DNA of 64,000 nt from Aralia elata (Eukaryota > Streptophyta > Magnoliopsida > Apiales > Araliaceae), in contig CM068377.1 in NCBI GenBank assembly GCA_034770075.1, forward strand, positions 51,810,271 to 51,874,270, given 5' to 3'. The translations under genes were made by a program, and so were the position numbers. The notes beneath the pieces were generated by a model. That model was not told the DNA's origin and did not search any database. It saw only the letters and a list, made by a program, of their open reading frames with translations. Below, piece after piece: positions 42,156 to 55,635 of the stretch; position 1 is the first letter of the stretch, and every line of letters begins with the position of its first letter.

Positions 42156-44237
42156 TGTGACACCCCCAAATTCAGGTATTAATGCCTCGAATTTGGTACT
42201 CACGATAAACACATCCAACCACTTTCCATCAACATATGAAAACTAAATGCGGAATGAATAATCATATATTGATCGATACAAAAGGTTTACAAAGGTCCCA
42301 AGGTCTATAACCTTAAATAAATACATCACAAAATTCGAAAATAACTATTAGGACTCGTGTTACATAACTGTTATCTAAACAGAACATTAAGACAGATAAT
42401 CATATCTATCCGAAGTCTAGAACTTTATCTTCTCCTTGCCCTTATCTCTGCTCAAGCACTCGGGCCTAGCTGTAAAATTTTCATGATATAGCAAGGGTGA
42501 GCAACGAGTTTGCTCAGCAAGTTTAAAATGAATAAGAGAGATATATCATGAATGAATAAGAACAACAATAGCATAGTTCAACAATTTTAAAAACAATTGA
42601 TGAAATAAACGAATGGTATAATCAAAGTTCAAATGTGAAATGAAGATTGATTATTTACTGTTGACAGTCAAATAGACTATGAACACACATTAAAGCATCA
42701 TTCACATTGACCGACCCTTATTAGGTTGCTAACTTCAGAGTTTTGTACTCAAGGGGATCAGCCTCTTGTACACCATGTATATGCATAACATTTAATTCTG
42801 CTTTGTATCGTATTTCAGATACTTAGGAAACTCCCCTCCATGGGGTTGTTCATCTTAGTCCAAGAATCCGTGTCAGACTACTCGTTTGGATAACTTTAAA
42901 ATTAATAAACATAAACAAGTCTAACCGAAGAAGTAGTTTAGACTTCTCTTGAATAGTTCTTAAATGACAGAACCTTAGATGGTCATACAGTCCAATAATA
43001 GAACCGAATTCAAATGCACTATGTGCGAATGCCAATAATATTGATGTGAAATAATTTTAAAATAATTAAACCACTTAGCACACGCTTGAGAAGTAGCACT
43101 CGAGCTTAATTTGAGAAACTTGCATTATGTAAGAAATTTCTAAACTTGCTCAATATAAGGATTGAATAAAACGGAATTTGCACCCAACATACAGGGTGTG
43201 TAAGATAGGGGATCTTACAGAGATATACACAATAGTATAACAATTAGTATACAAGCTCGAAGTGGGGGAAACTTGTATAATATTAGAAACCCGCACACAA
43301 TATGTAAGGGTATATAGGTTAGGAACTTGCCTGGTCTGCTGCTTACTGATTACTCTACGTTTCTGCTTCGGCAAGTATCCTACAGTAATTATAATTTTAC
43401 TCTCTGATTAGACATAGCTATGCATTAATAACATACTAAAGAAATTGTAGGAGTGACTCATACGGTCTGCTCTATAGTCCACTCAAATACTCTTCGATCT
43501 GTTAGAACAACTCTACGATCAGTAGGGTTTTAACACCGTCGATAGAGTCACTCTACGATCAGTGGGGTGACTCTACGATCACCAACTAAGTTCTATGACT
43601 TGTTTGTGAAGCTCTACGATTGTCTAGTAAGGCTCTAAGCTCAGTAAAGTTCATTATATGACTGACTGGCGAGACTCTACGATCGGTAGAATTTACTCTA
43701 CGTTCGCAGGGTTCACTCTATGATCCCTTCGGGGACCGATCAAACTTACTCTACGACATATGAGCGAAACTCCACCATTGTCGAGTTGAACTCTACGATT
43801 TCCTAGTGGAACTCTACATTCGGCAGAGTCCACTCTACGATGGCCGAGTGAAACTCTATGATCGTAGGGTTCACATTACGATCCATCAGGATTTAGAAGT
43901 ATTTCAAATATCAGCTCAAGGAACATCCTTTGGCCAATTAATCTAAGGTCAAACATGTCTAAAAATATAGTTTTGGGCCTGGCCGATCCTCTGCGGATAA
44001 GATTTTGGCTTCGACTCCAGGTTTGAACCTTTCATAGTTCGGGAGTCTCTTCGGGGCCGGATGGTACCCTTATATTTGGCTTCGGGAATTAGGTTCGGAA
44101 ATTGCTAACACTAGGGGTTCGGCTTCGGGTCTAGTACTGAACTGAACCTAGAGCAAATGCTACTGCCATCAGTTTTGACTATAACTTCCACTTGGAAAGC
44201 TAGTCTACGGTTTGGGGTCGGTCACCACCAATGTCTA
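42156..44237 (-). repeat. Tekay-type 5' LTR, segment 1 of 3
   Basis: Plus strand starts TGTGACACCCCC. It is continuous, once the insertions are removed, with 58558-58640 and 60465-61453, giving an LTR of about 3.15 kb, close to the 3257 bp of the copy at 21099. It is interrupted by the Athila element with TSD GTCTA. Confidence 0.85.
43470..43881. repeat. Minisatellite: CTCTACGAT word at about 21-bp spacing, about 18 copies
   Basis: CTCTACGAT or close variants start at 43470, 43490, 43511, 43551, 43571, 43591, 43612, 43633, 43675, 43696, 43716, 43749, 43770, 43791, 43812, 43833, 43854 and 43873. Most steps are 20-21 bp or a multiple. The rest of each unit is variable (often AGTGGAA- or AGGGTTCA-like), so the word is better kept than the spacer. 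Confidence 0.88.
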
Positions 44238-45595
44238 TGTTTGCCAAAATCTATACTAGCAAAAATACGCAAGTATACGCAGTCCACAAGTAATAAAGTG
44301 AAAATAGAGTATCGTCCCACAAAGAAGAATTGATTCTATAATAACAAATTCCCAATTTAAATCAAATCAATTTTTAGTAAACAAATGATCAATGATTTCT
44401 GAGGTTTTGAATTTAACTAATTAATTCTAAATTAAATTACTATCACTAGTTGAAAACAAATTTTTAAAGACTTAAAACTATAACTTCACTTAATGCTTTA
44501 TTTTACTTAACATGCTCCCCTTTGAATTATGCTAGTTATTCTGGATTGTTAACAGGAACGCATCATTATTTATGATTATCTTTCAATGTTCCATAAACAA
44601 CTTAACTTAAATTCACAATTGATAGACTCAAGTTAATCACCCTAGATAACTAACTCACTATATTTCTATGTGAATTACAATTAAAAAGGATTTAAAGCCC
44701 AAGTTCCCTATTTTGATTACATGCAGTGAATAGTTATATCTCTATCCTAATCATGAATTATGAATTCCATCGACAACAGAAGACACAATCACATGTTATT
44801 ATGGTCGGATCTAAATCTATACTTCATCTTTCAAATTCATACAGATTATCTCAGTAATTATTGGCCAGATAATTAAGCAATTCAGCACAAACCGTAATAG
44901 ACAATCCAAAAATAACTAATCATAATATTCAAAGAAGCATGCTATTCAAAACTACACACTAAGATCCATTATAGCCTTAAAAGAAATTTAGTTCATAAAT
45001 AAACTAGAATTCATCATCCACAAGTTTAATAACATCAAAAGTTTGGAATAGAGAGAAAAGAGAAGAAACACTGTAAGCAATCCTTCAATCTCTGTCCTGC
45101 TCCTCCTTGCTTTCTCCTTGCTATCAACTTGCTTCGAGTCTTCTCCAATTTCTCCAAACTAGGGTTTGCTAATAATCAATTTTGATTACCAACTAGAAAA
45201 CACCTATTTATAGTATCTGATAAAATCCCCTAATTAATTACAAAGTTTCAAAACCAAAATCAAATCAAATCCAATTAAAACATCTAAAAAGTCAATTTTG
45301 CCCTCACTCGAACCGACGCGGCCGCGCCTGGATTAAGCTTGTAAGGCGCGCGACCGCGCTGCTACCCAGTTCATTTTGGGCGCGGCCGCGCTGCTCTGAA
45401 ATCCTGCAACATCAGCAACATCAGCAACATCAGCAACTTCATCCACTCGAACGTCCAATTCTCGCCCAATGCAATCCCAACATGTGCAACCTACAAAAAC
45501 ACACAAAATACATGAAAAGTAACTGAAAACCATGGAAATAAACAATAATTCGCTTATATTGGTATCCGATTCGTAGGTATAAAACCTACTCATCA
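44238..45595 (-). repeat. Athila 3' LTR (1358 bp)
   Basis: Nearly identical to 57162-58552. It has three copies of the GC palindrome (about 45317, 45346, 45380) and three CAGCAACAT units (45411-45437). TATTTATA at 45205-45212 is TATAAATA on the element strand. The element-strand start forms the hairpin GTAGG-TTTTATA-CCTAC (45573-45589). Confidence 0.93.
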
Positions 45596-46794
45596 AATTG
45601 CCCTAAAGTTAAACTATTGCTTGTCCCCAAGCAACACAATGCAATGCAATAACTAACACACTGCAACACAATGCCATGAATGCACTAAAAACTAGCATGC
45701 CTACGAATCCAACCAATAGCCAGTATGAATGTTAACTGTATGCCTCAGAGATATCAATAAACAGCTTGAAACAGCAAATCCAGTCACAAGGAACTAATAA
45801 TCTCAACCAATCAAGCAATAGACACCTATCATCACCCAAGTCGTGCGTGTGTGTTCATTAATCAAGTTAACTGCCCAAAGTTCAAAATAAAGCCTCATAA
45901 CCAACTCTATAACAAGAATACTCTATTTTTACTTCAATTCAAGCAAATACAACAAATCCAGCCAAAATCAAGCAAATACCGAGCATGAAGGTTCCAATCA
46001 AAATTTATTCCTAACTTTATTCTTCTACGAGTGCGTTTTACGCTCCATCTCGTATTTATACTTAATTGTGCAATGTCAAGTTCCCTTAGGCTTTTCAGGG
46101 CACTAGGTGTTAAGACACCCCTACGGATCTAATTACCCGAGTGATAGAGGCCACAGAACCCAACCAGTCAACATTTATTGTATTTATTTATTTCTCTTTT
46201 TTTTAAAAAAAAAAGAGCCCCCAAACTCAGCTTTTACCCTATTTAACCTTCCTTGTTAATTCACCTATCAATGTTTTACCCAATTCTTATGTAAAAATTA
46301 GTTATGCAACCCTTTGAACCCCAGCAGTCAAATCAATCAATTTATTCGTGCTATCCAAAAACTCAAGTTATGACAGGCATAATTACCCTCATGATCAAAA
46401 TTATTATATCCCTAACGACTTTCAAACTGTCCAAGCTAACACAATAATACCCATCTCATCATTGGCCGAGCCAAAATCATACCAACTAATCAATTGGATT
46501 CATACAAACAAACTAAATGCACCTAACACAACCAAACTAAACTGTGCAAGATACTAATATGCCAACATACTAACAAATATGATGCACAAAACCAATAAAC
46601 ATGCTAAACAAAAACCTAAAAGAACTCCCCCAAACTTAAAACAGACAATGCCCTCATTGGATAAAATAATAAAAGAAAAAGAAAAGGAAAGAAAAACTCC
46701 CCTAATCCGAAGTAGCATCATCTGCCTCCTCCCCATCGGAAGGCGTGTCCGGAGGCGGATAAGTCGAGGCTGCACCAGACGTCAGAAATTGAAC
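45596..46794 (-). other. Athila 3' untranslated region next to the 3' LTR
   Basis: About 1.2 kb between the env-like stop and the 3' LTR. The purine-containing TTTAGGGCAATT touches the LTR start and is the likely polypurine tract. Small ORFs on either strand show no domain. A T-run/A-run tract lies at 46194-46215. Confidence 0.65.
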
Positions 46795-47112
46795 TTAAAC
46801 GCCCAACTGAGAAAAAGCCTGCGAGAAACTATCTGAAAGCTGAGTGGAAAAAGAACGAAGCTCGGTCATACTCAAATGTATAGCATCCATCCTGCGAGTC
46901 ATACGCCTCTTCATGCGCTCCAATCGAGCCTGCGAGATATTAACCGGCTGTTTAGGCTCAGGCACCGGCTGATCAGATGCCTCCTCACTCTCAGAATAGT
47001 CCCCTAACAAGAATCCTGCTCCACGAGCATGCGACGGGGCTCCTTCCCACACCTTATACTTTGCTATCGTCGCGTGATCAATGGTATTCATCGGGAGCTG
47101 CACTGGCTCACT
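46795..47112 (-). pseudogene. C-terminal part of the Athila env-like ORF
   Basis: About 105 codons (PMNTIDHATIAKYKVWEG, then a proline/acidic stretch and a helical end, MTELRSFSTQLSDSFSQAF). It continues the frame of 50009-50767 across the inserted solo LTR. The helical C-terminus resembles a coiled coil, and no transmembrane segment is clear. Confidence 0.7.
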
Positions 47113-47117
47113 GTCGG

Positions 47118-50008
47118 TGTGACACCCCCAAATCCAGGTACTTAATTCCCACAGATTTGGTGTTCACTATCTCATTCATTCACATCAAACTACCCATAAT
47201 CAAGAACAATTAAATAAACTTAAAGAAATCATCTACCCAAAATGGGTTACATCACCAAACTATTAAACAATCAAATCCCAGGTTATCTTAACCTTAATAC
47301 ATCATATACGGAATAAAACATAATTTAAATAAGTCTTATTACAATCAAACATCAAGTAAATAGTAGGTCTTTAGCTATTTATGCATCTTGCCCTTGCCTT
47401 TGCTCGTGGACGGCTCGTCCTGCTTTTCAGGCTTAGCTGCAATGTTTTAGTGCAAGAGTGAGCAAACAATTGCTCACAAGTACGATAACAATAATATTTA
47501 AATGAAATGGATTTCAACTGAGGGTTAATAACTTTCTAAATCTCAGTCAATAAATGATCAAAGTCTAAAAGCTCGTTAGAATATTTGATTCAAGGAAAAA
47601 TAGATTTCAAGATTTAGAAATTGTATCTGAGGGTCACAAGACCTCGAACTATTTCTTGAATCAAATAGACTATGGACCAACACTATTTCTTGAATCAAAT
47701 AGACTATTTAGAAATTTGTATCTAAGAAATTGTATCTGAGTCATATAGACTATGGACCAACATCTCGTACTCAGGAGGATCAGCCCTTTGTACAATGTAT
47801 TGTGCACAAACATTTGAACGTTGTCGCGTAAGTAATCCCCTATATTAGGGTTGTTCATCTCAGTTTATCGTCTGAATCCGTACCAAAAGAAACTTGGCTT
47901 GGAACAAGAATAGAAAATATTCTAAGTCTTTGAAATCGCTCATCAACTAAGGACTAGCTGAATCAATAAGGGTTTGCTAGTCTAATTCATCAATAAAGTC
48001 AAACAATAAAAATTCTATTCAAAGTTTGAATAACGATCAATGATCGAACAATAAACAACTGGAATAAAGCTTAAGCATTTAATCATGACAACAACCTTGC
48101 TTGAATGACAATAAGCTAAGGTAAATATTCTTGCTCAATGATATTAAACTTGCTTTAAATGAAATAACAAGTTTGAGATAGGAAAACTTGCTCAACGTAA
48201 AAGTAATAAGTTGAGATAAGGAACTTGCCTCAAGCGTAGATTACAAATTTAAGTAATTCACGATCCTTAAACAACCTAAACATTTTAATTGTAAAATGGT
48301 AATATAATTAGTCACAAGATTAAAAGCTTTCTAAGCTTGCTCTTTTATCATAACATCTCATTTAGCATACCATAGTCAACAAGTACTAGTTTAGCAACCA
48401 TCTTGGAAATTCTTTAGTCATTTAATACATTAATATAAGTTTAATTATGCATCATAACTTCCAAGAAAAGAAAACAAAATAATTATAACAATAAATTTTT
48501 TTTTAACAGCAGTGATTCTCGCCGGGGCGAGAAAAAACTTAACAAATTCGTCGCCGGGGCGAAGAATCTAGTGTAATTATGCCGCCGGGGCGACAGAGCC
48601 GCCGGGGCGATAATCCTAGCTCATTTCTACCGTCGGGGCGGTAGACGCGACTGACACCTTTTACAGGTCGCGAACCAGTGAAAACTTAGGCCAAATTTGG
48701 CCAAAATTTTCCGAATTCTACCATCCAAAATACAAGTTAAACATACCCAGACATCAAATATGATATAAAATAATTACCCAACATGTTTCTAATCAATCTA
48801 AGCATTATAAAACACATAATCAACCAATTTAAAACCAAAAATTCACTGTTAAAACCAAATATTCAAGTTTTAACCATTTTCATGAAATCAAGCTCTGTAA
48901 ATTCATTTTTCAACCAATTAAAACCATTCTTCTTGCATTATTCTTGTTTTTCATCAAATAATCATAAACAATTATTAAATCACTGATTAATAACCAATTT
49001 AAATCATCAATTTTCATACAAATATGCCATACATGAAATAAGGCTCTGTAAAATTAAGAACTCAATTCTAAAGCATGTTTTCATGAATTATTTCTTCAAA
49101 CTAGTTTATAATCATCACATAATCTCTAATACATGCTTACTAACAATTATAACCAAGTAATTCATGTATTTAGCATATAAATTCATATACAGTGAAGTAG
49201 AAATCATATACAGAGAAGTAAAATAATAAGAATATAATAAAGAACAAAACTAAAAGAATCATACCTTCAAGCTATATAAAATTCTTAGTTTAGCACTTCC
49301 CTTCCTTCTCTTTCTCAATTCACAAATTTTTCTCTCTAATTCTCTCTTCTTCTCTATATATTCTTTCTTCTCTAAACTCTGTTCTTTCTCTTCTTTCTTT
49401 TCTTTTTACAACAGACGTAGTATAAAAATAAAATATAAAACTGATAAATAAAAACAAAAACTGATGATTTAGTGTAATAATAACGTATAATCTAAATTTA
49501 ATCCATCAGTTATAAAATTCAAAAAGCCATAAGGCTTGTTTAGCAAACTGATTTAGAAATAATCCATTATTTTCAAACGAAGATCATAGGGCCTTGTTTG
49601 GTAAAACTGAATTAAACACTTTCTCATTTATTTTAATAAATCATCATAACATATAGTTTAAAATGTCACACTTCTAATTTAATTGAACTTATTATTAAAT
49701 AAATTCAATTAAACCTTATTAACTAAATTAATAACTTATTTAACAAATAACCATAACACCAAATGAATTCTCTTATTCAAATAAATCATTTATTCAAATA
49801 AACCTTTTCATCATCTAATTTAATTATTAAATTAAATTAGAATAAACATAACAAATCACATTCAAATAACATTTAACATTATTAAGCTTAACATATACCC
49901 ATTCCATAAAAACTTAATAAATTATTTATTAAGCTCAATAAATTAATAAAAATATTTATATAATTCAACATATATTTTTATTCAATCACAAAAATTGCAT
50001 TCGTTACA
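47118..50008 (-). mobile_element. Solo LTR of a Tekay-type element, TSD GTCGG
   Basis: Plus strand starts TGTGACACCCCCAAATCC and ends TTCGTTACA. The TSD GTCGG flanks it at 47113-47117 and 50009-50013. At 2891 bp it is in the size range of the other Tekay-type LTRs and shares their terminal sequences and the GAGTGAGCAA...GCTCA phrase. There is no internal region, so it arose by LTR-LTR recombination after insertion. It has no supported gene; small AT-rich ORFs are chance. Confidence 0.88.
48521..48641. repeat. Spaced GCCGGGGCGA words in the solo LTR
   Basis: GCCGGGGCGA at 48521, 48553, 48584 and 48601, with CGTCGGGGCG at 48631, stand out in an AT-rich LTR. Spacings are 32, 31, 17 and 30. Confidence 0.8.
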
Positions 50009-50767
50009 GTCGGCCCACTCCACCCCCGCAGCTGAACATAAGCGGATAATCACCGAAGCATGCGGGATACCACCTGAAGTACCTCCCTGAAGGTAACGAT
50101 GAATAGACTGATGAATCACGTAACCAACATTAATAGACTTTCCCATCACTATCCCATATAGCAGAATCGCCCGGTCCTTGGTCACGTCGTTCTGGTGCCT
50201 GGTGGGCATGAGATTGGCACAAATGAAGTTGTACCAGGCCTTGCCGTAGTGACTCAAGGCAGTGTGCGGGAAGTGAAGCTTCTGGTCGGTCCCCTGCTTT
50301 GTAGTCCACTCGGTACCCGGCTTGCATAAGACATTTTTGATTCTTTCCAACTTGGATTCCCAATTTGTAGAATGGAAACTCTCAGGGTCAGAAAAGGGAA
50401 TGGTAGGCAAGTGGTAGATATCATTAATAGTTTGGCTATCATAAGGCACCTGACAGCCCCTCACAAACGCAGTCCCATCCTTTGTAATCTTGGCATTGGC
50501 ATAAAATTCTTGAAGCACAGAAATAGGTGCTGACAATGGTGGCTCCACAAACAATAACCAGCCCTTAGCCCTGATCATACGCATCATCTCTCCATCCAAA
50601 TCAGGATCGGGCTTTAGCCCACGCTCCAATACAAAGGTCTTGCCTAACAGAACCCGATGATAGTAGTCCTCCGCCTCAGCCGAAACAAACCGACTCCGAT
50701 CAAAATCTACATCCTCAACGTGTGCATGTGAACTGGACAATTCCCCTCATGGTCGTTTGGAAGCCAT
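50009..50767 (-). pseudogene. N-terminal part of the Athila env-like ORF ('putative plant transposon protein' domain)
   Basis: About 250 codons from ATG 50767, with TGA at codon 7 and an insertion at the 3' end. Key pieces are LQEFYANAKITKDGTAFVRG, HFPHTALSHYGKAWYNF and AILLYGIVMGKSINVGYVI, which recall the conserved domain of Athila ORF2 (env-like) proteins. Its role is unknown and an envelope function has never been shown. The position after integrase fits Athila. The domain name is from memory. Confidence 0.75.
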
Positions 50768-51678
50768 ATCAGATCAATCCCAATGCACAATAAAAATTCT
50801 CCCCCAAACTTGAAATAAACTTGATGCAATATCAAACCCTAATACACTTACTTCAATAGACCCGCTGCAAGTCCTATATAACCCACTTCGATGCTCTGAA
50901 ACTATCCTTGATGATCTCTATGATTGAAGAAATCGAAATTGGGGTTCGGATGGGGGAAGTCGGCTATGTCTATATGTATTAGAGAGAGAATAGATATGAA
51001 TAGGAATAGGATTTAGGGTTTGGTGTAATTTAGAATTTGATTTAGATATGGAGATGAATATGATAGGATTTGATTTGGATTTGGAATTGGAAGATAAGAA
51101 GAGAGAGAAAAGTCAGTTCTGATATGGAATGGGTTTGAAGTGTTCGAGTCCTAGCGGGAAAAAGAAATAAGAGAAGCAGCCGTGGGTCGGGTCAAACCCG
51201 TTTTACTGAGATTCGATCGCGGCGCGACCGCGCTTGGATTTGGACTTAGTTGGGGGGCGGCCGCGCTGGTGTGCCAGCCATTTTTTTTCAGCTTCTGAGA
51301 TGCGGTGCGGCCGCGCTTCTTTCCTTCATAAATTGGGCGCGGCCGCGCTGGTGTACCAGCTGGACCATTTTGAGTTTCTGAAGTCAGGCGCGGCCGCGCT
51401 GGTTTTCTTCACATTTTGGGCGCGGCTGCGCTGGGCTAAAATCTGGAATTTTAACTGTTAAGCCCTTTTGATGTTTTCTTCATGTATACTCCTTGGTGTA
51501 TAACCTATAAATAATAAAAACCCAGAAACAAAGTATCTAATTACTACAAGATAAAAATAAAACTAAATCTAAGTCCTAAAAATCACAAAATGATAACTAA
51601 AAATAATTAAAAATTGGGTTGCCTCCCAAGTAGCGCTTGATTTAAAGTCTTTCAGCCTGACTACTTCCTGTTTCATCT
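50768..51678 (-). other. Athila spacer between integrase and env-like ORF, with GC-palindrome cluster
   Basis: About 900 bp without an ORF. Six copies of the GC palindrome lie at about 51221, 51256, 51305, 51336, 51387 and 51420. The rest is AT-rich. Confidence 0.8.
51219..51434. repeat. Cluster of six GGCGCGGCCGCGCTGG palindromic words
   Basis: Each copy centres on GCGGCCGC or a one-base variant and ends CGCTGG or CGCTT. All have the same orientation. Spacings are 33-51 bp, separated by ordinary AT-rich sequence. Confidence 0.9.
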
Positions 51679-54600
51679 TTAATCGGCAAGAGTGATTGAG
51701 GTTTTCTGGCGATCAACACCACCACCCCAATAATGCTTCAATCTTTGGCCATTGACTTTAAACGACTCTTCCGGATTGTTTGCAAAAACTTCAACGACGC
51801 CATGAGGGAATGCTTGTTTGACGATGAAAGGATCCGACCACCGAGACTTAAGCTTCCCTTGAAATAACTTCAGTCTAGAATTGAATAGAAGCACTGCTTG
51901 TCCCAGCTCAAACGTCTTGTCGATGATTTTCCGATCATGCCACTTCTTGACTTTTTCCTTGTATATCTTCGAATTCTCGTATGCTTGCAACCGGAATTCA
52001 TCGAGCTTATTCACCTGAAGTAGCCTCTTATCCCCAGCAGTCACGAGATCAAAATTCAACCTTTTGATGGCCTAATATGCTCTATGTTCAAGCTCAACCA
52101 GTAGGTGACACGCCTTTCCATAGACTAATTGGTATGGAGACATGCCAATGGGTGTCTTATAAGCTATCCGATAAGCCCAAAGTGCATCATCCAATTTTGC
52201 TGACCAATCTTTTCTATTCGGATTGACGATTTTCTCCAGAATTCTCTTCACTTCTCTGTTTGACACTTCGGCTTGGCCACTAGTTTGAGGATGGTAAGCT
52301 GTAGCAATTCGGTGGTTTACCCCATACTTAGCTAAGAGAGCCGTGAAAGACCTATTGCAAAAGTGACTCCCTTCATCACTGATAATTGCTTTTGGGGTGC
52401 CAAAACGTGTGAAGATGTTTTTCTCCAGAAATTTAAGAACCACTTTGGCATCATTAGTCGGCAACGCACTTGCTTCCACCCATTTAGAGACATAATCGAC
52501 CGCCAAAAGGATGTAGAGGTTGTTAAAGGACGATGGGAATGGTCCCATAAAATCTATTCCCCAAACATCAAAGACTTCAACTTCTAAAATGGCATTCAAG
52601 GGTATCTCATGACGCTTGGAAATATTTCCCACCCTTTGACATTTGTCACATCTTTGCACGAAGTGGTGGGCGTCCTTAAACAATGTTGGACAGAAAAATC
52701 CTGCTTGTAACACCTTGGCCGCTGTCTTCTCGGCTCCGTAATGACCTCCATATAGTGAATCATGGCAATGATGTAAAATACTCTCTACTTCACTTTGTGG
52801 CACACACCGTCTAATTATCTGATCGGCACAATGTTTGAACAGGAATGGTTCACCCCTCATGTACCTTTTTACATCATGCAGAAACTTTTTCTTTTGTTGG
52901 CTGGTCAAATCAGGAGGAAGTACGTTGCTAACCAAATAATTGACAAAATCGGCATACCATGGGACTTCTGAGAGGATCACAAACAACTGCTCATCTGGAA
53001 AGAACTCATTGATCACTGTTTTGTCTCCCTTTACGTGATCATTATTTTCTAATCTCGAGAGATGATCTGCCACTTGATTTTCCATTCCCTTCCTATCCTG
53101 AATTTCCAAGTCGAATTCCTGGAGTAGAAGTATCCATCGAATCAGCCTTGGCTTCGCATCCTTCTTCGAAATCAGATATCTTATGGCAGAATGGTCAGTG
53201 AACACCACTACTTTAGTTCCAATTAAGTACGACCTGAATTTGTCAAATGCATACACGACTACAATCAACTCCTTCTCGGTAGTCGTATAGTTGAGTTGGG
53301 CATCAGACAGTGTTTTGCTAGCATAATAAATGGCATGAAAAATCTTTTCCTTTCGTTGACCCAAAACAGCCTCAATAGCATAGTCACTAGCATCACACAT
53401 CAATTCACACGGCCTTGACCAATCCGGTGCTACAATTACTGGCGCTGTAGTCAATTTCCTTTTCAACAATTCAAAAGCTGCAAGACACTCATCATCAAAT
53501 TTAAAGGGAACATCTTTCTCCAATAGGCTACATAAAGGCTTAGAGATCTTAGAAAAGTCATTTATGAATCTTCTATAAAATCCGGCATGTCCCAAGAAAC
53601 TCCGTATTCCCTTGACTGTAGTTGGTGGAGGTAGATTTTCTATTGTCTCTAGCTTGGCTCGATCTACCTCTAACCCATTTGACGACACCTTGTGCCCAAG
53701 AATTATCCCCTCTTGCACCATAAAGTGGCATTTTTCCCAGTTGAGCACTAAATTGGTCTCCACACATCTTTTCAAAACTAGGACCACATTTTCCAAGCAA
53801 CTATCGAATGTGTCACCAAACACTGAAAAATCGTCCATGAATACCTCCATATTACGTTCAACCATATCTGAGAAAATAGCCATCATGCATCTTTGGAATG
53901 TCGCTGGTGCATTGCATAAGCCAAAGGACATCCTCCGAAAAGCGAAAGTGCCATAAAGACACGTGAAGGTGGTCTTTTCCTGATCTTCGGGGGCAATCAC
54001 TATCTGATTATAACCTGAGTAGCCATCCAATAAGCAATAAAACTCGTGTCCAGCCAGTCTATCTAACATCTGATCAATGAAGGCTAGAGGAAAGTGATCC
54101 TTGCGGGTTGCCTTGTTTAATTTCCTGTAGTCCATACAAATCCTCCATCCAGTCACTGTCCTTGTCGGTATCAACTCATTATTCTCGTTTTCTACAACCA
54201 TCATACCACCCTTTTTAGGCACGCACTGTACTGGACTCACCCAACTGCTATCGGAGATGGGGTAAATGATACCTGCATCAAGCCACTTCAAAATTTCCTT
54301 TTTCACCACCTCTTTCATGATCGGGTTCAGCCTCCTTTGTTGTTCTATCGTTGGTTTGGCATCGTCTTCCAAAAGGATCTTGTGCATACAGAATGATGGG
54401 CTAATTCCTTTTATGTCTGCGATGGTCCAACCAATGGCTGATTTGTATTCCCGGAGAACTCGAATCAACTTACTTTCCTGTAATTCGTTAAGTACAGATG
54501 TAATAATAACAGGCAAAGTAGATGATTCACTTAAATAAGCATACCTCAGATGGCTCGGTAAAGGTTTAAGTTCAAGAGTAGGAGGTATTTCAAGATATGG

Positions 54601-55635
54601 CTTCAAGCGCTCTAAGGATTTGTCAGTAAGTTCCAAAGGTTCATAGGGGATCTGAAATTTGCGTACTCTCGGCACTGTATCTAACATGTGAAGAAACTCC
54701 ATCATCTCTAGGTCATCCATGTCAGCCTCCCCTAATAAAACAGATTCCAATGGATCCTCAGTTAATTTCCTCAAAAACTCGTCTTCCACCACTTTTTCTA
54801 CCACATCCAACCGAAAACACTCTTCCTCATCCGTAGGAAATTTCATGGCTTTGAACACATTGAATGTCACTTCTTGGTCTTGCACCCTCATAGTCAATTC
54901 TCCTTTTTGCACATTTATAAGTGTTCTTCCCGTTGCCAAGAAAGGTCTCCCAAGTATGATAGGAATGTCTTTGTCCTCCTCATAGTCCAAAATAATGAAA
55001 TCGGCTGGGAATATGAATTTATTCACTTTTACCAAAATGTCTTCCACGATACCTCTAGGATATGTAACTGACCTGTCAGCTAGCTGAAGAGAGATGTTGG
55101 TCGGTTTTGGTGCAGGTAGACCCAGCTGAACATATATCGATAACGGCATAAGGTTGATGCTCGCACCTAAATCACACAAACATCTGCTGATTGATAAGCT
55201 GCCAATAGTGCAAGGGATAGTGAAACTACCCGGATCCTTCAATTTCGGTGGCAACTTCTTCTGTAATATCGCACTACACTCTTCAGTCAATGCTACTGTT
55301 TCATAATCCTCCAGCTTTTTCTTCGTTGGCAAAATTCCTTTCATAAACTTGGCGTAGCTTGGCATCTGCTCTAAAGCCTCGGCAAACGGTATATTGATTT
55401 GCAGCTTTTTAAAGATTTCAAGGAATCTGGAGAATTGTTTGTCTATTTTCTGCTTGTGAAATCTCTGAGGATATGGAATAGGAGGGTATACTTCTGCTTG
55501 CTTTTTATGCTCCTTGTCTTTTTCCTCATTCTCCGTCTCCTTGTCTTTTTCTACCAGGTTCTCTGCAGGAGCTGGGACTGGGGATGGGCGCGGTCGCGCT
55601 GCCTCCCTTTGTATTTCAGGCGCGGCCGCGCTGGT
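51679..55635 (-). pseudogene. pol: Athila pol: protease, RT, RNase H, integrase (one amber stop)
   Basis: One open frame from the gag junction. Protease has CLCDLGASINLMPLS and IILGRPFLATG. RT has RICMDYRKLNKA, LLDGYSGYNQI and the catalytic VFMDDFSVFG. RNase H has CELMCDASDYAI. Integrase has a zinc region (GGHYGAEKTAA, CDKCQRVGN), WGIDFMGPFPSS, IISDEGSHF and SGQAEVSNREVKRI. TAG at 52072-52074 replaces an expected TGG; the frame then runs on to 51679. The start is not an ATG: it continues gag past TAG 55636-55638. Confidence 0.92.

Noticed and set aside
42850..43374. Minus-strand ORFs of 61 and 74 codons in the Tekay LTR
   Set aside because: They lie in LTR sequence, have no domain, and are not kept in the copy at 21099.
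43470..43881. CRISPR-like array
   Set aside because: The repeats are 9-base imperfect words at 21-bp steps in plant DNA, with no cas genes; it is a minisatellite.
46348..46836. Small plus-strand ORFs in the Athila 3' region
   Set aside because: They are antisense to the element in low-complexity, A-rich sequence, without any domain.
48783..48986. 67-codon ORF in the solo LTR
   Set aside because: AT-rich chance frame of low complexity; not present in the other Tekay-type LTRs as far as I can see.
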